This document shows, piece by piece, positions 55,120-63,960 of a stretch of 64,000 nucleotides of DNA. The notes under the pieces were generated by a model. That model did no database searches. It had not been told where the DNA came from and saw only the letters and a list, made by a program, of their open reading frames with translations. Location: the NCBI GenBank assembly GCA_963764565.1, contig CAVXTD010000015.1, forward strand, positions 6,377-70,376, in the 5' to 3' direction. Numbering within the stretch: the first letter of the stretch is position 1; each line of letters opens with the position of its first letter. This DNA comes from DATBLE01 sp963764565. Its GTDB lineage: Bacteria; Actinomycetota; Thermoleophilia; Gaiellales; Gaiellaceae. The position numbers and the translations under genes were made by a program.

Positions 55120-55910
55120 GGCGCGCCGGCGCTCGGCCGCGCGGCGGACGCCGCGCCGACGCCGCCGGTGCCGAGGTACACGGCCGCGACCTTGTCGGGT
55201 CGGCGAGCACCTCGTCCGGCGCGCCCTCGATCAGCTTCTTGCCCCAGTCGAGCACGACCAGCCGGTCGGAGCACTCGCGGATCACGTCGATCACGTGCTC
55301 GACCACGAGGATCGCCTCGACCTCGGCCCGCAGCGGCTGGATCAGCTCGATCAGCTCGATGCAGCTCCGACTCGACCAGCCCGGCGCCGATCTCGTCCAG
55401 AAGGAGCAGCCGCGGGCGCAGCGCCAGCGCCCGCGCCAGCTCGAGCCGCTTCAGCCGCAGCAGGCCAGGTCGCCGGCCGGCACGTCCGCGAACCCCCCGA
55501 GGCCGCTCGGCTCGAGAATCGCGAGGCAGTCTCGAGCGCCGTCGCGCCTCCGAGCCCGGGCCGTAGCACCTGCCCAGCAGCAGGTTCTCGAGCACCTGAG
55601 GCCGGGCGAACGGCCTCGGGATCTGGTGGGTGCGCCCGATGCCGAGCCGGGCGCGCGGGCCGGGGCGCCAGGCCGGTCACGCGCTCGCCGTAGAGGTAGA
55701 CCGCCGCTGCTCGCCGGGATCGCGCCGGAGAGCAGGCCGATCAGGGTGCTCTTGCCCGCGCCGTTCGGGCCGATGACGCCGAGCGTCTCGCCGGAGCGCA
55801 GCTCGAGGTCGAGCGAGTCCACCGCGAGCACGCCGCCGTAGCGCTTCGACGACGACCGCGCGCCTCGAGCAGCCGCTCGCCGACGAGACCGTGGCGGCGG
55901 CGGTGCTCAT
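55120..55910 (-). CDS. livG: Liv-type ABC ATPase LivG (several frameshifts)
   Basis: This is the LivG-type ATPase. Pieces in frame order are 'MSTAAATVSSASG', 'VLAVDSLDLELRSGETLGVI', Walker A 'GPNGAGKST', 'LENLLLGRCYGPG', 'ARALALRPRLLLLDEIGAGL' (Walker B), 'VVEHVIDVIRECSDRLVVLD' and 'DEVLADPDKVAAVYLGTGG'. The ATG at 55910 overlaps the livM end. At least five breaks lie between 55200 and 55860. The C-terminal 'YLGTGGVGAA' is followed by a Pro/Ala/Ser-rich linker that runs into livF without a clear stop. It hydrolyses ATP for substrate import. Confidence 0.8.
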
Positions 55911-56911
55911 GTCCTGCCCCTCCGGCGGTCGGGCGAGCCGGTGCGCAGCCAGCCTGGCGAGCGTCCCCCAGATCCCGTCCGGCGCGAAGCGGATGACCAG
56001 GATCAGGATCGCGCCGGTGATGGCGATGTGCAGTCTCGGGGTGGCCGGCGAGCTGCTCTCCGAGCCAGATCACGAAGAGGGCGCCGGCGAGCGGGCCGAT
56101 TACGGTGCCGGTGCCGCCGATGATCGCGATCGTGACGATGTCGACCGTCCAGTTGAGCGCGAACGCCCCGCCGGGCTCGATCTTCCCGAGGTAGTCGGCC
56201 TGCAGGCCGCCGACGAGCGCCCATCACGAAGCCGGAGATCACGAAGGCCCACGAGCTTGACCTGGAACGGCCAGAGGCCCATCTGCTGCGCGGCGTCCTC
56301 GTCGTCCCGGATCGAGCGCAGCCCGAGGCCGAGCCGGGTGCGCAGCAGGACGGCGAGCAGGGCCGTGGCGGCCGCAGCGACGACGAGCGCCATGTAGTAG
56401 AGCTGCCGCGGGGTGGGGGCGGTGTTGGTGAGGAACAGGCCGGCCGACCCGTTGAGGCCGAAGTGGTTCCAGTTGAACACCCAGATCTGAGCGCCTGCGC
56501 CAGGACCAGCGTCCGATCACGAAGTAGAGGCCGCGGAGCCGGAAGAGCGCCGGGCTGACGAGCGCCGCGAAGACGGCAGCGACAGGCCGCCGCCGAGCAG
56601 GATCGCCGGGAGTCACCGCCAAACCCGCCCCGATCGACCAGCTTCGCCATGCCGTACATGCCGAGCCCGATGAACGCCGCGGAGCCGAGCGAGACGAGCC
56701 CGCCGTAGCCGGCCAGCAGGTTCCACGCCTGCGCGAGCGCCGCGTACTCGAGGATCCGGAACGTAACCAGGACGACGTAGTCGCTCGAGAACACGGCGAG
56801 CACGGCGGCGAGCACCGCGACTCCCGCCAGCAGGGCTCCACCGAGCACGGCGGACGGAGCCACCGGCGAGCCGCTCCAGCGACCGCGGGATCGCGACCGG
56901 CTGCCCCGGCC
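55907..56911 (-). CDS. livM: Liv-type ABC permease LivM (several frameshifts)
   Basis: This permease has about nine hydrophobic segments. Pieces are 'GGALLAGVAVLAAVLAVFSS', 'YAALAQAWNLLAGYGGLVSL', 'AAFIGLGMYGMAKLV', 'FRLRGLYFVIGRW', 'LGLRSIRDDEDAAQQMGLWP' (the LivM coupling loop) and 'IVTIAIIGGTGTVIGPLAGA'. Breaks lie near 56625, 56500, 56260, 56230 and 56030, so the exact ends are approximate. LivM pairs with LivH to form the channel. Its TGA probably overlaps the livG ATG. Without repair no full-length protein can be read. Confidence 0.78.
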
Positions 56912-56914
56912 CGA

Positions 56915-57802
56915 TCAACCGACACGACCGAAGAGCCCCCGAGGACGGACGGCGAGGACGGCGAGGAAGACGGCGAAGCCGATGAAGTCGCGGTAGCCGT
57001 CGCCGACCTGCGGGAACGACGCGCCGACGCTCTCGGCGACACCGATCAGCAGGCCGCCGATCAGCGTCCCTTTCAGGCTGCCAAGGCCTCCGAGCACGAC
57101 GACGGCGAAGCCGGTCAGCAGGTAGGTCGCGCCGGTCGTCGGGCCGAACGAGAAGGCGAGCCCGACCAGCACGCCGCCGATCGCCGCGAACGCCGAGCCG
57201 ATCCCGTAGGTCAGCCCGTAGGCTCGGGCAACGTTGACGCCGAGCACTTCGGCCGCCTCGGGATCCTCGGACGCGGCGCGGATCTCGCGGCCGTAGCCCG
57301 TCCGCTGCATGAACATATGTGTGCCCGAGGTCAGCACGACGGCAAAGCCGAAGCTGATCGCGTAGATCACCGGCACGTCGATGCCGGCGAGCCGAGAACG
57401 AGTCGGTCGAGTACGAGGCGTTCAGCGATCGCTCGTCCGCGCTGAAGACGAGCCTGAAGATGTTCACGGGCGATGATCGACAGGCCGAAGGTCGTCATCA
57501 GCGGCGCCTCGGCCCCCTTGCTCATCAGCGGGGCCGAGCAAGATCCGCTGGAGCGGGTAGCCGAGCAGGAACATGCCGGCACGATCACGACGAGGGCGAG
57601 CAGGCGGGTCGAGGCCGCCATGCTTCCCGAGCTCGAACGCGAGGAACGCGCCGAGCACGAGAAGCTCCCCGTGCACGAGGTTGATCAGCCGCATCACGCC
57701 AAAGACGAGCGAGAGGCCGAGCGCCGTTACCGTAAACAGCCCTCCGAGGAGCAGCCCCGTCACCAGGGCGGTGGCGAAGGCGTGTCCGGTCGGCCAGTCC
57801 AC
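56915..57802 (-). CDS. livH: Liv-type ABC permease LivH (several frameshifts)
   Basis: This permease of about 295 residues starts 'ALVTGLLLGGLFTVTALGLS' with 'GVMRLINLVHGELLVLGAFL', both typical of LivH. Later pieces are 'LISKGAEAPLMTTFGLSII'-like (in 'MSKGAEAPLMTTFGLSII') and 'GREIRAASEDPEAAEVLGVN', the EAA coupling loop, then 'GLGSLKGTLIGGLLIGVAES'. Breaks near 57620, 57475 and 57390 need repair. ATG 57802 is 24 bp after the livJ stop. It is one half of the membrane pore for the substrate bound by LivJ. Confidence 0.82.
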
Positions 57803-57826
57803 GGCGCTCAGCCTCTCACCGGCGAC

Positions 57827-59040
57827 CTACGGCCGGGGGAAGAGGAACTTTCCGGTCGCCCCCTTCCTCGGCCAGACCACGGAGGTCTTGCCTCCCTGCC
57901 ACTGGTCTTCGACGATCGGCAGCTTCGACGTGTGGTCGGCGGCGAAGTGGACCGGCCGACGACGTAGGTCTTGTTCGTCTTGGCGATCGCGGCGTTCACC
58001 TTGGCCTTGTCCGTCGTGGCGGCACGCGCCATCGCGTCCATCAGCACCTGGGCGGCGGCCGTGGAGTCGGCGATGTGCTGGCTCCAGGTCTGGCCGGTCT
58101 CCTTCTCGAACTGCTGACGGATCGCCTTCGCACCCGGATACGGGAAGGACGGGTCCCAGTAACCGCCGACGATGACGCCGTCCGCGAGCTTGCCGACGGC
58201 CTGCGCGTACTGCACGGGCTCGGCGCCCTTCTCGATCACGATGACCTTCGGGTGGTAGTTCGCCGCCGCCAGCTGCTTCGTCAGGGCGATTGCCGGAGGT
58301 GTGACCGCGTCGACGAGCAGGATGTCGGCGCCCTTCGACTTGGCGCTCTCGATCAGGCTCCCGAACTGGGTGGACAGCACCGGGAAGGACGCCCTGTAGA
58401 CGACGGTGTATCCGAACTGCTTGGCGAACGCCGGCCAGATCTTGCCGCCGACGACGATGCCGTCAGGGCCGTTGTCGGCGATGATCGCCACCTTCTTGTT
58501 CGTCTTCACGCCCCAGGCCGCCATCGTCCTGAACGGGGCCGATGCCAGCTCGGGCTCGAGGAAGAAGATGTCCCATGCCCAGGTCCACTTCTTGACGCTC
58601 GTGAACGCGATCAACGGGTCGCAGCCGGTCACGAGCGGGACGCCCGCACGGTCGGCGATGACCGCACCCGCGTTCACGAGGGCAGGGGTGCACGACCCGA
58701 GCAGCGCGTCCACGTGGTTCTTCGTGATCAGGGTGCTCGTGTTGGCCGCGGTCTGGTTGGGATCGGTCTTGTCGTCGAGGAGGATCAACTTGACCTTCTT
58801 CTTTGTCCCGTCGACGGTGATCCCGCCTCTCGCGTTCTGGAGGTTCACCGCGTGCGTGTAGCCCCATTTCAGAAAGCTGCCGAAGCCGGCCAGCGGTCCA
58901 CTGAGGGGCACCGAGGCGCCGATCGTGATCGTGTCGGAAGTTGAGGCGTTCGACCTGAAGCTCCAGCCGACGAGCCCGAGGGGCACCGTCAGCGCGAGCG
59001 CGAGGACGGCGACCATTGCTGTCCGTCTGTGATGCGTCAT
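57827..59040 (-). CDS. Liv-type periplasmic substrate-binding protein (one frameshift)
   Basis: This protein of about 404 residues has a signal peptide ('MVAVLALALTVPLGLVGWSF'). The type I periplasmic fold has 'ITIGASVPLSGPLAGFGSFL', 'LILLDDKTDPNQTAANTSTL' and 'LLGSCTPALVNAGAVIADRA'. A frameshift near 57955 moves the end to another frame, closing with 'GKFLFPRP' (TAG 57827-57829). ATG 59040 overlaps the HCDH stop (ATGA), tying transport to catabolism. The binding pocket gives no clear ligand. In other operons this family binds amino acids, aromatic acids or amides. Liv context and enzymes suggest an organic acid or aromatic compound. Confidence 0.88.
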
Positions 59041-59978
59041 CGCAGTTGCCGCTCCTTTCCGTTGTGGTGTTCCGTCGCGCGCGTCGCTTGCACGAGGTGG
59101 TCGAGCAGGCGTTCGCGCACCACCTGCGCCTCGTCCGCGGTCCAGGCTCGGAACCCGCGGCCGGTCTTCATCCCCAGCTCGCCCCGCTCGACGTGGTCGC
59201 GCAGAACCTGCGCCGGCTCGGGTGTCCGGTCGAGGTGCGGCAGGACGTAGTCGTGGATGGCGAGCGTGAGATCGAGCCCGACCAGATCGGCGTTCGCCGC
59301 CGGCCCGAGCACGGGCAGGCGAAGGCCGAAGCTCTGCGTGACCACGCGGTCGACCGTCTCCGCATCGCAAACGCCCGCGTCGACGAGTGCGAATGCTTCC
59401 CGCCAGAGCGCGTGCTGGAGGCGGTTGCCGACGAAGCCGGGGACGTCGCGCCGGACGTGCACCGGCGTCTTGCCCGCCCGCTCGAGCAGGTCGACCGTCT
59501 GCCGGACGGTCTCGGGACTGGTCCGCTCCGCCTGGACGACCTCGACCAGTGGGATCAGGTAGGGCGGGTTCCACCAGTGCGTGCCGACGACCCGCTCTGG
59601 TTTGAGCGCGCCGGCGGCGATCTCGCCAACCGAGATCACGGACGTGTTGGTGGCGAGAATCGTTTCCGGCCGGGCGGAACGGCTCATGCGCTCGAAGAGA
59701 TCGCGCTTTAGGGAGAGCTCTTCGGTCGCCGCTTCGAAGACGACATCCGCGCTCTCGACGGCCGTCTCGAGCTCGTCGTGGAGCCCGATCGTCTCGGCTG
59801 CCCGCGGGTCGAGCTCAAGGCGCTCGAGGTTCGCGCGCACGCGATCCGGGACGCTCTCGAGGGCCGCCGGGTGCGGATCGGTGATCGCGACCTCGTGGCC
59901 GGCGCAGGCGAAGACCTGGGCGATCCCGTGGCCCATGAGGCCGGCCCCGACAACGGCGATGCGCTCCCTGCCGTGCAT
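59037..59978 (-). CDS. 3-hydroxyacyl-CoA dehydrogenase
   Basis: This 313-residue enzyme has an N-terminal NAD fold 'VVGAGLMGHGIAQVFA' with Asp at the end of beta-2 ('AITDPHP'). 'FEAATEELSLKRDLFERM' and 'ILATNTSVISVGEIA' (catalytic Ser-Thr area), 'GTHWWNPPYLIPLVEVV' (catalytic His), and the C-terminal 'NRLQHALWREAFALVDAGV' are clear. It oxidises a 3-hydroxyacyl group (CoA ester or a related 3-hydroxy acid) to the 3-keto form. It overlaps the SDR stop (TGATG) and the livJ start. A 3-keto product would suit the downstream KCE enzyme. Confidence 0.92.
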   Translation of the reverse strand: MHGRERIAVVGAGLMGHGIAQVFACAGHEVAITDPHPAALESVPDRVRANLERLELDPRAAETIGLHDELETAVESADVVFEAATEELSLKRDLFERMSRSARPETILATNTSVISVGEIAAGALKPERVVGTHWWNPPYLIPLVEVVQAERTSPETVRQTVDLLERAGKTPVHVRRDVPGFVGNRLQHALWREAFALVDAGVCDAETVDRVVTQSFGLRLPVLGPAANADLVGLDLTLAIHDYVLPHLDRTPEPAQVLRDHVERGELGMKTGRGFRAWTADEAQVVRERLLDHLVQATRATEHHNGKERQLR

Positions 59979-60758
59979 CAGCCGGCCGTGTAGCCCCCGT
60001 CGACATACAGCACCTGGCCGGTACAGAAGTCCGAGGCGGGGGAGGCGAAGTAGAGGAGTGCGCCGACGAAGTCGTCCGGCTCGCCCAGGCGCCCGAGCGG
60101 GATCCGGGCGAGCATCGCCTCACGCGCTTGCTTGCCCTTGCCCTCGTCCTCGTACATCCAGGCGGTCAGGTCGGAGCGGAAGACGGTCGGGGCGATCGCG
60201 TTGACGTTGATGCGGTGCGGCCCCCACTCCCAGGCGAGCGTGCGGGCGAGCAGGTCGACCGCCGCCTTCGAAGGGCAGTACGCCGAGTAGCCGGCTGGGT
60301 GGCCGAGCCTGCCACGGGTGGAGGAGACGAGCACGACTTTGCCGCCGCGCCCCTGCTCGAGCAGGCGCCGCCCTGCAGCCCGGCAGACGAGCCAGGTGCC
60401 CTTCACATTTGCGTCCATCACCGCCTGCCAGTCCTCGACCGGCTGCTCCGTGATCGGCCCCACCCTGTTCATGCCCGAGGCGGTGACGACGATGTCGAGC
60501 ATGCCGTGCCGCTCGACCGCCGCCGCGACGATCACATCGGCGTCTTCCTCGGTCTCCGGGCGGCGTGCGACGGTCGCGACGTCCCCGTCGAGCTCGGAGG
60601 CCAGCGCGGCGAGCTTCTCGGCGTTTCCGCCCGCGATCGTCACCTTCGCGCCGGCGGCCGACAGCGCTCGGCTCGCCGCCTGCCCGAACGCGCCCGTCGC
60701 GCCGGTCACGAGCGCGGAGCGGCCGTCGAAGATCGAAGCGCGTGCGTGGGTCGTTCAC
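59978..60758 (-). CDS. Short-chain dehydrogenase/reductase (one frameshift)
   Basis: This SDR of about 260 residues shows 'TGATGAFGQAASRALSAAGA' (TGxxGxG cofactor loop). 'VTASGMNRVG' stands in place of NNAG. The catalytic Ser lies in 'VVLVSSTRGRLG', with 'YSAYCPSKAA' (YxxxK) and 'RINVNAIAPTVFRSDL' after it. The C-terminal 'TGQVLYVDGGYTAG' is classical. A break near 60735 joins the GTG start at 60758 ('NDPRTRFDL') to the body. The start overlaps the cupin stop (GTGA). It would oxidise or reduce a hydroxyl or keto group in the pathway; the substrate is not evident. Confidence 0.9.
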
Positions 60759-61102
60759 GGCTGCCCGGGCGGGTAGGGCATCACGACGAGCATCGATGCC
60801 GGCCGGTTCGTCCGGTTCTCGATCGACCGCGACTCGTTCGGCGCGAGGTAGCAGGAGTCGTACGGCTCGAGCGTCGCCTCACCCTCGTCCGTCACGACCG
60901 TGACCTCACCGTCGACGACGACGTAGACCTTCTCGAGCGGCGTCGCGTCGGGCTCGCAGCCGCCGCCCGGAAGGAAGTGCGACAGCCCGACCCAGAATCC
61001 CTGCGTGGCGCTCGCCTCCCAGCCCTGGAGGCGCAGCGCCGTGCAGTCGAAGTGCTTCGGCGCCTGGTAGGGCTTGGCCTCCCCGAGCCGCGTGACCTGC
61101 AT
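60755..61102 (-). CDS. Cupin-domain protein
   Basis: This single-domain cupin has 115 residues. 'GFWVGLSHFLPGGGCEPDATPLEKV' region shows the first cupin motif in a modified form, without the usual HxH, and 'LEPYDSCYLAPNESRSIEN' is the second. Some metal ligands are replaced, so it may bind a ligand or act as an isomerase without metal. The start ATG 61102 overlaps the cyclase stop (TGATG) and its stop overlaps the SDR start. Small cupins accompany many carbonyl-compound catabolic operons. Confidence 0.82.
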   Translation of the reverse strand: MQVTRLGEAKPYQAPKHFDCTALRLQGWEASATQGFWVGLSHFLPGGGCEPDATPLEKVYVVVDGEVTVVTDEGEATLEPYDSCYLAPNESRSIENRTNRPASMLVVMPYPPGQP

Positions 61103-61930
61103 CAATCGCCGTTTCCGCTCTCGAGCCGGTACTCGCCGGTCGGGTCGAGGATGGCGACGAGCGTACGATGCAGCCGTCCCGCCTGTCCAGCGCCAGGGGA
61201 AGGCGGCGAACGTGAGCGGTTGCCCGTCACCTCGTCGATCTGTCCGCCGACGTTCTCGAAGCCGACGATGCCGTTGCCGAGCAGCTGCCGGTGGCACGGC
61301 TCCCACTCGGGGAAGTCGTCGAGCGCCGCTCGGCCGGTGAACTCCGCGTACTCGTCGACGAGGTTCGGGAAGATCGGCCCGTTCGGCTGTGGCCCGAGCG
61401 CCGTGCCCATCGGGTGGTCGAGCGCCTGGCAGTCGATCCCGAAGGCCTTGACGCCTCGCTCCAACCAGATGCCCGCCTCCTTGTAGGTGCCGGGCGAGTA
61501 GCGAAGTACTGCCGCGTGTCCCCGTAGTAGCGGTGCCAGCCCGTGTTGACGATCACGAAGTCGCCGGGCCGGATCTCGGGCCGCGCGTTCTCGAGGTCGT
61601 CGGCGGTGATCACCTCCCACTTCTCCTTCGGGATCGAGACGACGACACCGGTGCCGAAGCACAGGAGAGCGGCACCTCGTCGATGAAGCGCAGCCCCTCG
61701 ATCACATGCGCCGGGGCATCCGAGTGGGTCGTGCAGTGCATCAACGTCGTGATCTGCTGCGAGAGGACGCCCGACTTGGCGTGGTAGTGGAAGCGCTCGA
61801 TCTTGACGTCGGGGAAGTACGGCCACAACGGTGCGTTGTGGCCCCAGGGATGGCTCAGGTCGAAGAATTGGAGAGCCGACTCCCTGCCGGCACGCTCCTC
61901 GTGAGTCGTGGCAACTGCGGTTGAGCCCAT
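61102..61930 (-). CDS. Cyclase-family metal-dependent hydrolase (three frameshifts)
   Basis: This protein of about 275 residues is related to kynurenine formamidase and isatin hydrolase. The metal motif is 'HCTTHSDAPAHV' (HxGTHxDxPxH with Cys-Thr for Gly-Thr), preceded by 'FFDLSHPWGHNAPLWPYFP'. 'DFVIVNTGWHRYYGD' and 'FGIDCQALDHPMGTALGP' are further hallmarks. Breaks near 61668, 61505 and 61195 need repair; the end is 'GEYRLESGNGD'. ATG 61930 has a strong GGAGGTGAGG ribosome site. It is the first gene of the operon, divergent from iclR. The family opens cyclic amides or hydrolyses similar bonds, so it may start the pathway. Confidence 0.86.
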
Positions 61931-61967
61931 CGCCTCACCTCCGTTCTGTCCGTATAATGGGATAGGT

Positions 61968-61986
61968 TGTCCTGCGATGCGGGACA
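61968..61986. promoter_or_regulatory. Probable IclR operator between the cyclase and iclR genes
   Basis: The 19-bp dyad TGTCCTGCGATGCGGGACA has TGTCC/GGACA arms and inner GC/GC pairs. Wider ATGG...CCAT arms frame it. It lies in the 78-bp divergent promoter region, 22 bp from the iclR ATG and 37 bp from the cyclase ATG, where an autoregulating IclR protein would bind. Confidence 0.65.
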
Positions 61987-62008
61987 CCATAAGATAGTGG
62001 CGAACGAA

Positions 62009-62773
62009 ATGTCAAGCCCCGAGAGCAAGTCGAGCGTCCAGGTGATCGAGCGGGCCGCGCGCATCCTGCGCGCGCTCGCCGACCACCCCGAGGACGGGCT
62101 CAGCCTGTCGGAGATCGCCGCGGAGGCCGGCCTCGCTCGCTCGACGGTGCACCGGCTCGTCAGCGCGCTCGAGACCGAGGCCTTCGTGGTCGCCGTGTCG
62201 CCGAACGGCCGCGTCAAGCTCGGTCCGGGGCTCGCAAGCCTCGCCGTCCTGGCTGCGCCGGACCTCGTGCGCGAGATCCATCCCTTCCTGGCGCGGCTGT
62301 CGCGCGAGATCGACGAGACGGTCGATCTCGGCGTGCTCCAGCACGATCACGTCCTCTTCGTCGATCAGGTCGCCGCTCCACGGCGGCTCCGTGCGGTCTC
62401 GGCCGTCGGCGCGGTCTTTCCGGCCCACTGCCCGGCGACCGGCAAGGCGCTTCTCTCGACACTCTCAGACGGGCAGCTGACGCAGCTCCTGCCCGTCCGG
62501 CTCGAGGCGCTGACGCCGAACTCGATCACCGACCGCGGGGAGCTGCTCGAGGATCTCGCCCGCGTTCGCAGCGGCGGGATCGCCTACGACCGCGAAGAGC
62601 ACACGATCGGAATCTGCGGTCTCGGCTGCGTGGTTCGCGACGGAAACGGGCGGGTGGCGTCGATCTCGGTGCCGCTACCCGCGCAGCGCTTCTACGGGCA
62701 CGAGGAGCGGCTGGCCGCCGTACTCTTGCGAACCTGCGAAGAGATCACGGAAACACTGACGCGATCACCGTGA
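62009..62773 (+). CDS. IclR-family transcriptional regulator
   Basis: This 254-residue regulator has an N-terminal winged helix ('VQVIERAARILRALADHP', 'LSLSEIAAEAGLARSTVHRL'). The C-terminal effector domain contains 'AHCPATGKALLSTLSDGQL' and 'REEHTIGICGLGCVVRDGNG', both typical of the IclR sensory fold. GTG 61997 is an alternative start. It is divergent from the 13-gene operon and almost certainly controls it in response to a pathway compound. IclR proteins govern many aromatic and organic acid pathways. The effector is unknown. Confidence 0.92.
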   Translation: MSSPESKSSVQVIERAARILRALADHPEDGLSLSEIAAEAGLARSTVHRLVSALETEAFVVAVSPNGRVKLGPGLASLAVLAAPDLVREIHPFLARLSREIDETVDLGVLQHDHVLFVDQVAAPRRLRAVSAVGAVFPAHCPATGKALLSTLSDGQLTQLLPVRLEALTPNSITDRGELLEDLARVRSGGIAYDREEHTIGICGLGCVVRDGNGRVASISVPLPAQRFYGHEERLAAVLLRTCEEITETLTRSP

Positions 62774-62819
62774 TCGGCGTCCCCGGACGAACGCTACGAC
62801 GAGCAGGAGTGCGCGACGT

Positions 62820-63477
62820 CTACTGCGGCTGCGGCACGATCCGGATGTACGGCCTCGGCGCCTTCCAGCCGTCCGGGTAGGTCTCCTTCGCCTCGTCGTC
62901 GGAGACCGAGCCGGCGATGATCACGTCGTCGCCCTGCTTCCAGTTCACCGGCGTCGCGACCTTGTGCTTGGCGGTCAGCTGCAGCGAGTCGATCACGCGC
63001 AGCACCTCGTCGAAGTTGCGGCCGGTCGTCATCGGGTAGACGAGGATCAGCTTGACCTTCTTGTCCGGGCCGATCACGAAGACGTTGCGCACGGTCTGGT
63101 TGTCGGCCGGCGTGCGCTCGGCGGGTCGCCCGCGACGTCGGCCGGCAGCATCCCGTAGAGCTTCGAGACGTTGAAGTCGGCGTCGCCGATGATCGGGTAG
63201 TTGGGCGCGTCGCCCTGCGTCTCCTCGATGTCCTTCGCCCACTCCTCGTGGTTGTCGATCGGGTCGACCGAGAGGCCGATGATCTTGACGCTGCGCCTGT
63301 CGAACTCCGGCTTGATCTTCGCCATGTAGCCGAGCTCGGTCGTGCAGACGGGCGTGAAGTCCTTCGGGTGCGAGAACAGCACGGCCCACGAGTCGCCGAT
63401 CCAGTCGTGGAAGTTGATCGGGCCCTCGGTCGTCTCGGCCTGGAAGTCGGGTGCGGTGTCGCCAAGTGTAGAGCCAT
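62820..63477 (-). CDS. Peroxiredoxin, 1-Cys (Prx6) type (two frameshifts)
   Basis: This peroxiredoxin of about 218 residues has the peroxidatic Cys in 'SHPKDFTPVCTTELGYM'. The long C-terminal part ('GRNFDEVLRVIDSLQLTAKH' and 'VATPVNWKQGDDVII') belongs to the Prx6/AhpC-TSA C-terminal group, and no resolving Cys is obvious. Breaks near 63463 and 63125 are needed to read it fully. It would reduce peroxides with a cellular thiol. ATG 63477 follows a GGAGGAG ribosome site. The gene converges with iclR with a 46-bp gap and is probably a separate unit with its own promoter in the AT-rich region near 63515. Confidence 0.88.
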
Positions 63478-63784
63478 TTCGTCTCCTCCGGTCGGTGTGC
63501 TGTGGAGCTTACTATCAAATATGAAGTGACTCGGTTCGAGGGCAGGCTGAACATCGAACTCGAGCGGGAACGCCCTGTCAACTCGCGAAGCCGGGGCCAA
63601 GAGAAATGAGCTGCTCGCGTCCGAGCCGGCGCATGCTCGCGTGGCAGGCCGTGTGGATCTCCTCACGCCTCCGAGAACTACCTGGCGACGCAGAACGAGT
63701 CGGTGATGGGGCGGCGCTCGGCCGGGTCGGCGTCGACTTTCCCGTCGCGACGAAGGTCGCCCCCGGTGAAGCGCGCTAGCAACG

Positions 63785-63812
63785 GCGAAACCCGCCTCGC
63801 GACGGGTTTCGC
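63785..63812. terminator. Perfect hairpin left of the tRNA-like sequence
   Basis: GCGAAACCCG pairs exactly with its complement across an 8-nt loop (10-bp stem). On the minus strand it lies downstream of the tRNA-like sequence and could terminate its transcript. No long T tract is present. Confidence 0.5.
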
Positions 63813-63836
63813 ATGGTGAAGCGGACTCGCGCCCGC

Positions 63837-63852
63837 GCGTGGCTGACACCCA
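63837..63852. repeat. 16-bp arm complementary to the anticodon arm of the tRNA-like sequence
   Basis: GCGTGGCTGACACCCA on the plus strand is the exact inverse of 63919-63934. It is the same 16 bases as in the anticodon arm of the minus-strand tRNA-like sequence. A transcript covering both could pair over the whole arm. It may be a REP-like element (GTGGCTGACACC type) or an assembly artefact. Confidence 0.6.
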
Positions 63853-63875
63853 GCCGGAGTGTAGCGCCGGATGGG

Positions 63876-63960
63876 CGGAGGGCGCCTGACTCGAACCGGA
63901 ACCGATTGCTCGGTCGCGTGGGTGTCAGCCACGCATCCCACCTCGGGATTTCGACCCTCC
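63876..63960 (-). tRNA. tRNA-like sequence with long variable arm, apparent anticodon GAC (tRNASec/allo-tRNA-like)
   Basis: The minus strand folds as a cloverleaf of 85 nt. The 7-bp acceptor is GGAGGGT with GCCCTCC. The D arm is ATCCC/GGGAT with a short GAGGT loop. The 6-bp anticodon stem GCGTGG/CCACGC encloses the loop CTGACAC (U33 present). The 6-bp variable arm is GACCGA/TCGGTT with a GCAA loop, and the T loop is TTCGAGT. The T stem is imperfect (one G-A mismatch in a 4-bp stem). Position 73 is G and the next bases are CCCA. The short D loop, long variable arm and G73 recall tRNASec, but the anticodon would be GAC (63924-63926), not TCA. It could be an allo-tRNA-like gene, a decayed selC, or carry sequence errors. 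Confidence 0.45.

Larger units (their letters stand above)
63478..63871. other. Intergenic region without a gene
   Basis: No convincing coding sequence is seen in these 394 bases; the open frames lack codon bias and family motifs. The stretch 63505-63530 is AT-rich and may hold the peroxiredoxin promoter. A perfect hairpin and an inverted-repeat arm follow in its right half. The part 63600-63780 shows nothing I recognise. Confidence 0.6.
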
